Source of the DNA: Triplophysa rosa
Lineage: Eukaryota > Chordata > Actinopteri > Cypriniformes > Nemacheilidae
NCBI RefSeq assembly: GCF_024868665.1
Contig: NC_079904.1
Coordinates: 3,673,807 to 3,737,806, forward strand
DNA: 64,000 nt
Direction of reading: 5' to 3'
The translations under genes and the position numbers were made by a program. This document shows, piece by piece, positions 60,401-64,000 of the stretch (its first letter is position 1; every line of letters begins with the position of its first letter). The notes under the pieces were generated by a model that saw only the letters and a program-made list of their open reading frames with translations, did not search any database and had not been told where the DNA came from.

Positions 60401-63400
60401 CTCACATTGTAACTTTATGAATCATCTCATTTCAGAGGTCTTGAAGAGAACTACTGCAGGAACACTGATAAGGAGAAAGCACCCTGGTGTTACACCACAG
60501 ACCCTGAAACCCGCTGGGAATACTGCAGTGTGCCCAATTGTAGAGATCAACCTGGTCTGTATAACTCTAACTTATTGCATACCTTGTAGATTCTGGTTTT
60601 CCTTCCCTGCACTATCAAAAAAATAATGCGATTATTAAGTCATGACAAAGATGCATTTACATTAACGCATCAAAATAAGTTTAGCAATTTCAACTTTTTT
60701 TAAGTTGATTTAAAATACTCAGTTGAAATCATTTGCATAGCCAGTAATAAAGTAAATTAAATATTAATGTAGTAATTTATTTCATGTGCAGCTGGTGAAA
60801 TGCAGTTTGTAATGTACATTCAGTAATTTAGATCATTTGTAACTATGTGAAATATATTGTATGACAGGCATTTTCCTGTTTAATCAGGGAGTCTGAAATG
60901 CGGACAACCAGCAATAGAACCTAAACTTTGCTTTGGGCAGCGAGTTGTTGGGGGATGTATTTCCAAACCCCACTCCTGGCCTTGGCAGATCAGTCTTAGA
61001 ATCAGGTACACAAACCTCCGTCATGTGTCTTTGTGCTTAATACTGTTACCAACCGATGATCTACACACAACCGCTCTGGTTTTATACCAGGCATTGATAT
61101 TAGGTAGGCAATTGGTAATGTAATTTTTGAGTTTAATCATACTGTTTTGAAAATTGTACAATAAATACTAGAAATAGAAATACTTAAGAAACCTTTAAAG
61201 ACGTGAAACACAGAATATGTGAAAATAATGCAATTAAGGGCAATTGCCATAGTCTTCTGCACAAAGTTGTGGAATCTAAAAGAAAATGTTACAAAAACTT
61301 TAGACAAATTTAGCGACTGTAAGATTTGAGAATAACAAAGAGCAAGAATTCCTAAAAGCAAGAGTTCCAAAAGCAGGAACAGGTTAATAAATCCAAGACA
61401 GAGCAAAATTAGAATGAAATGGAACAAAACATCATAACAGCAACAACAAAAAAAAAAATTATGGATGCGCATGGCAAGTTTTCACAAATTCAAAGTGGTA
61501 TATGATAATAATATCTGTAACTTTTTTGATCTAGTTCTACACTTCTGAAACCTGACTATGTGGTTTTAAAAATTAAAGATGGGCCACTTTTGGGTATAAA
61601 ATTGAGTGATTTGAAATTATTGCTTTTATCACAGAATGGTATTTTGACAATGATATTATATGGTATTTTGATCTACTTTTCTTTTTTACGTTGTTGTTAT
61701 TGTAGTATTTTATCTTTGAAAACTGCTATAAAAAGGACTTGACTTTCAGCTACAAACTAGGTTTAAACAGTAAATACATTTTCTGTCATAGTGCCATCAA
61801 AAGTCATTGGTGTGGTGGAAGTCTGATTAATGCACAGTGGGTCCTAACCGCAGCCCATTGCCTTGAGGGGTGAGTGGCCGTTTTTGTTTTTATTATTATT
61901 TGATCTTATAATTATTTTACAGTATGAGGGGATAAGAAAGCAATGGTTTGAAAACAATGTTGCTTTCGAAGCAAATGGTTAAACTTTTACCTAATATTAC
62001 ACAGGACACAGATCTCCAAGATCTTCCTTGGAATCCACACAAAACGTGCAAATGAACCGTCTAAACAGGAACGAGATGTTTCTAAGATTGTTATGGGACC
62101 ATCTGGAACTGACATTGCTCTTCTCAAGTTAGACAGGTCAGAGAATTCACTGTTGTCCATTGTTGAACTATTTCAATAGCATCAAGAAGGCAAACTCACA
62201 AAGAAGTGTCTTATTTTAGGCCTGCAGTAATAAATGATAAGGTGTCACTCGCTTGTCTACCAGAAAAGGACTACTTTGTACCACATGGTACTGAATGCTT
62301 TGTGACAGGCTGGGGAAAGACACAGGGTAGGTGACATTCACAAATAAGGCAAAACAGACTCTTGGTTATCCACATTTACTGTAACTTAATGTTTTAGGAC
62401 ATTTTCACTTAAAGACTGCACTAGAAATGTAAAATTCTCTCACCATTTACTCACCTTTATGTTGTTCCAAAACCGCACAACTTACTTCTATAGAAAACTG
62501 TGACAATTCACACTGCTCCATTAAAACAAGTTTAGGGACTGGGCATCTGAAACATCTGAAAAGGAATTACAAAAAATGTGACAGAAAAATCAGATGTTTT
62601 ATACATCATATGACTTCAGAAAATTAGTTTTGTGAAAAATAGACAAAAAATTAAAGCCAATACTCTCTTCAATTCACAATACGAAAAATTTACCGTGAAA
62701 ATTTTGATTGACACTGCAGTCAACATTCACTTTTATTGTGCGTTAAAGTAAGACAAAAGGTCTTGAACATTCTGCTACTAAAAACTGTTTGTGTTTAACT
62801 GAAGAACAATATACTGTAAAATTGGAATACCATTTAAATAACAAATTTATATTTATTTTTTCGTTGAATAACTATTTCATAGTTTCAAGCTTTTCTGTTC
62901 TTCAGGAACTGGTGGAGAGGGTTACTTGAAAGAAGCCGGCATCCCAGTGATTGAAAATAAAATCTGCAACAGTCCATCGTTGTTGGACGGCCGTGTGGAG
63001 GAGACAGAGATGTGTGCTGGGGACATAAAAGGAGGAATAGACAGTTGTCAGGTCAGAAAACATGCACTGAAATCTAAATCTTGCAAATGTGCATTAACAA
63101 CGAGCCATAGATTATATACACAGTTTAACTTCTATTGCCCAGATTATCATTATCATCATTACAATATTTTTAAGCATCAAAATACACCCCATTTTGGCCA
63201 AAAGGAAACAAAGCATGTATGCATTTACTGAATGCACAGCAATCCCTAAATGCATTTTAAGTTTTCCAACTATATCTATAACTTAAAACTTACACTAGTC
63301 AAAGGTGGTTATAGTATCCCAGTATGGCCATTCCTGATGAACGTCTGTTTACACAATTGTAGCTAATATTTGTTTTATTTGCAGTGGCATTAAGACTTGA

Positions 63401-63601
63401 TATTTTACGCATATGTGCATTTTCTTCTCTCTAATTTAGGGTGACAGTGGCGGGCCTCTTGTCTGCAAAGCACAAAACAAGTTTGTTCTTCAGGGAGTGA
63501 CATCATGGGGTATTGGTTGTGCTAATGCCATGAAACCAGGGGTGTATGTCCGCACCTCCAAGTTTGTCGATTGGATTGAACAAAGCATGAAAGAAAACTA
63601 A
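51963..63601 (+). CDS. Plasminogen-like locus D: signal peptide, four kringles, trypsin-like protease
   Basis: Exons: 51963-52011 ([16 protein letters not shown]); 52145-52174 with a broken donor; K2a 58523-58643/58717-58835; K3a 58919-59081/59172-59296; K2b 59787-59907/59981-60099; K3b 60183-60345/60436-60554; protease 60888-61005, 61792-61869, 62005-62136, 62220-62326, 62906-63051, 63440-63601 (TAA 63599). Without the second exon the joined length is in frame (613 aa). Cleavage site CFGQR|VVGG; His in LTAAHC, Asp in GTDIALL, Ser in GDSGGPL, specificity Asp in IDSCQ. K2-type units keep the extra Cys (CMHC) and K3-type units the PCK partner. The first-exon intron of more than 6 kb holds a composite hAT element. 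The two cassettes are almost identical. There is no PAN domain. PolyA signal at 63707. Probably functional if exon 2 is skipped. Confidence 0.8.
52180..53090. other. First intron of locus D, upstream part
   Basis: AT-rich. 52980-53091 is related to 59360-59465 (ttctaaatgcaatactgtac and tatatatgtact), which marks the 5' end of the first cassette copy. No gene seen. Confidence 0.5.
53092..58197. mobile_element. Large hAT-like composite element in locus D
   Basis: Ends cagtagtgtagccacga and (inverse) cagtggcatagccagaa. Near-identical 8-bp direct repeats gtatagtc (53084-53091) and gtatattc (58198-58205). The second cassette copy has an uninterrupted version at about 59450-59480. The interior contains the repeat block also found at 2230-2810, minus-strand Cys-rich frames at 55718-55903 and 55121-55363, and a nested LTR (57119-57756). 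No complete transposase was recognised. Confidence 0.7.
57119..57756 (-). mobile_element. Solo LTR nested in the hAT-like element
   Basis: Ends tgtcacgaccag and ggaccgtgaca. caaatc flanks it at 57113-57118 and 57757-57762. It shares 'caggcaggcagtgaaggggt' and 'ttcccacgagggggcaaaat' with the other LTRs. It includes a hexamer array (aacagg/aacacg) at 57365-57470. Confidence 0.75.
58321..59272 (+). repeat. Near-identical kringle cassette, copy 1
   Basis: It matches 59585-60536 at a constant offset of 1264 bp. Only three substitutions were noticed, near 58343, 58529 and 59203. It includes the four exons and introns of one K2/K3 cassette. Confidence 0.85.
59585..60536 (+). repeat. Near-identical kringle cassette, copy 2
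   Basis: Second copy of 58321-59272. The flanks on both sides are also homologous but clearly more diverged. Confidence 0.85.
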
Positions 63602-64000
63602 TAAAGTTAATAAAGTAAATGAATAAAGTAAACTGATAATGGTTTAGCCTAAACCCAGCCATATGCTCTCCGATGTAATTTAATGTACAGCTAATGTGTT
63701 AGAATGAATAAAGCATTAAAAAAATGATTTGGCCACTTTCTGTGTTACATCTCTTATACCGTACTGTATTTACAAGCCATGTGTAAAATCTTAAGAGTAA
63801 CTTCTAAAATCTGACAACACAGAGATACAAATCCAAAATTTAGCAACTTTAAAAGCACCACTTTTGCATGGGATGTGATTTAGCATATATTCCTTGCAGT
63901 TTAGCACCACAGTGGGGTTTCTTTTGGCTCTGTTGGGCCAATGTTCAAAATTGCAAAATTTAGTTTCTTTTTTGTTTGTGTATTGACTTCACATGGTTGA
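63602..64000. other. 3' flank of locus D
   Basis: 3' UTR with AATAAA at 63707-63712. The rest is AT-rich with nothing recognised. Confidence 0.5.

Overview
The window looks like a teleost genome, most likely a cyprinid-type fish. Genes are split by short GT-AG introns, the intergenic DNA is AT-rich and packed with fish repeat types (V-SINE-like, hAT MITEs, Tc1, DIRS, L2-like and L1 LINEs, LTR elements), and the recognisable proteins are vertebrate. Exons were read by eye: reading frame, splice consensus, phase matching and paralogue comparison. Family names come from recalled sequence motifs, not from a database search.

Region 1 (0.25-12.1 kb, minus strand): a 16-coding-exon gene of the CPAP/CENPJ-TCP10 family (about 949 aa), with an FLRKGEG tubulin-binding-type motif, coiled coils and a C-terminal G-box (TCP10_C) repeat domain. 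A single-exon class A GPCR of the HCAR/GPR31/OXER1 group (8495-9451, plus strand) lies antisense inside one of its introns. TCP10, GPR31 and PLG all lie on human 6q26-q27, so the neighbourhood resembles an old synteny block.

Region 2 (14.7-63.6 kb, plus strand): a tandem family of plasminogen-like genes. All have a short signal-peptide exon, no PAN/apple domain, two-exon kringles in symmetrical phase 1, and a six-exon trypsin-like domain. Locus A (14.7-30.6 kb) carries seven kringles. Locus B (40.2-45.1 kb) carries two. Locus D (52.0-63.6 kb) carries four. Between them lie protease-only relics (39.4-39.9 kb and 45.8-48.3 kb). Kringles come as a K2-type/K3-type cassette copied repeatedly, as in LPA evolution. 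A copied piece of the CPAP-like gene's first exon at 34 kb shows that segmental duplication carried neighbouring DNA along.

Region 3 (interspersed): many transposons with readable ends. Several have exact target-site duplications or a paralogous empty site, which gives the insertion order. The large spacers (18-22, 30.6-39.4, 48.4-51.9 and 53.1-58.2 kb) are almost entirely mobile DNA.

The most notable points are: a stop codon created exactly at one exon junction of locus A; paired loss of the inter-kringle disulfide cysteines in locus B; a mutated splice donor in locus D; a near-identical kringle cassette pair in locus D; and a GPCR with YRY in place of DRY.
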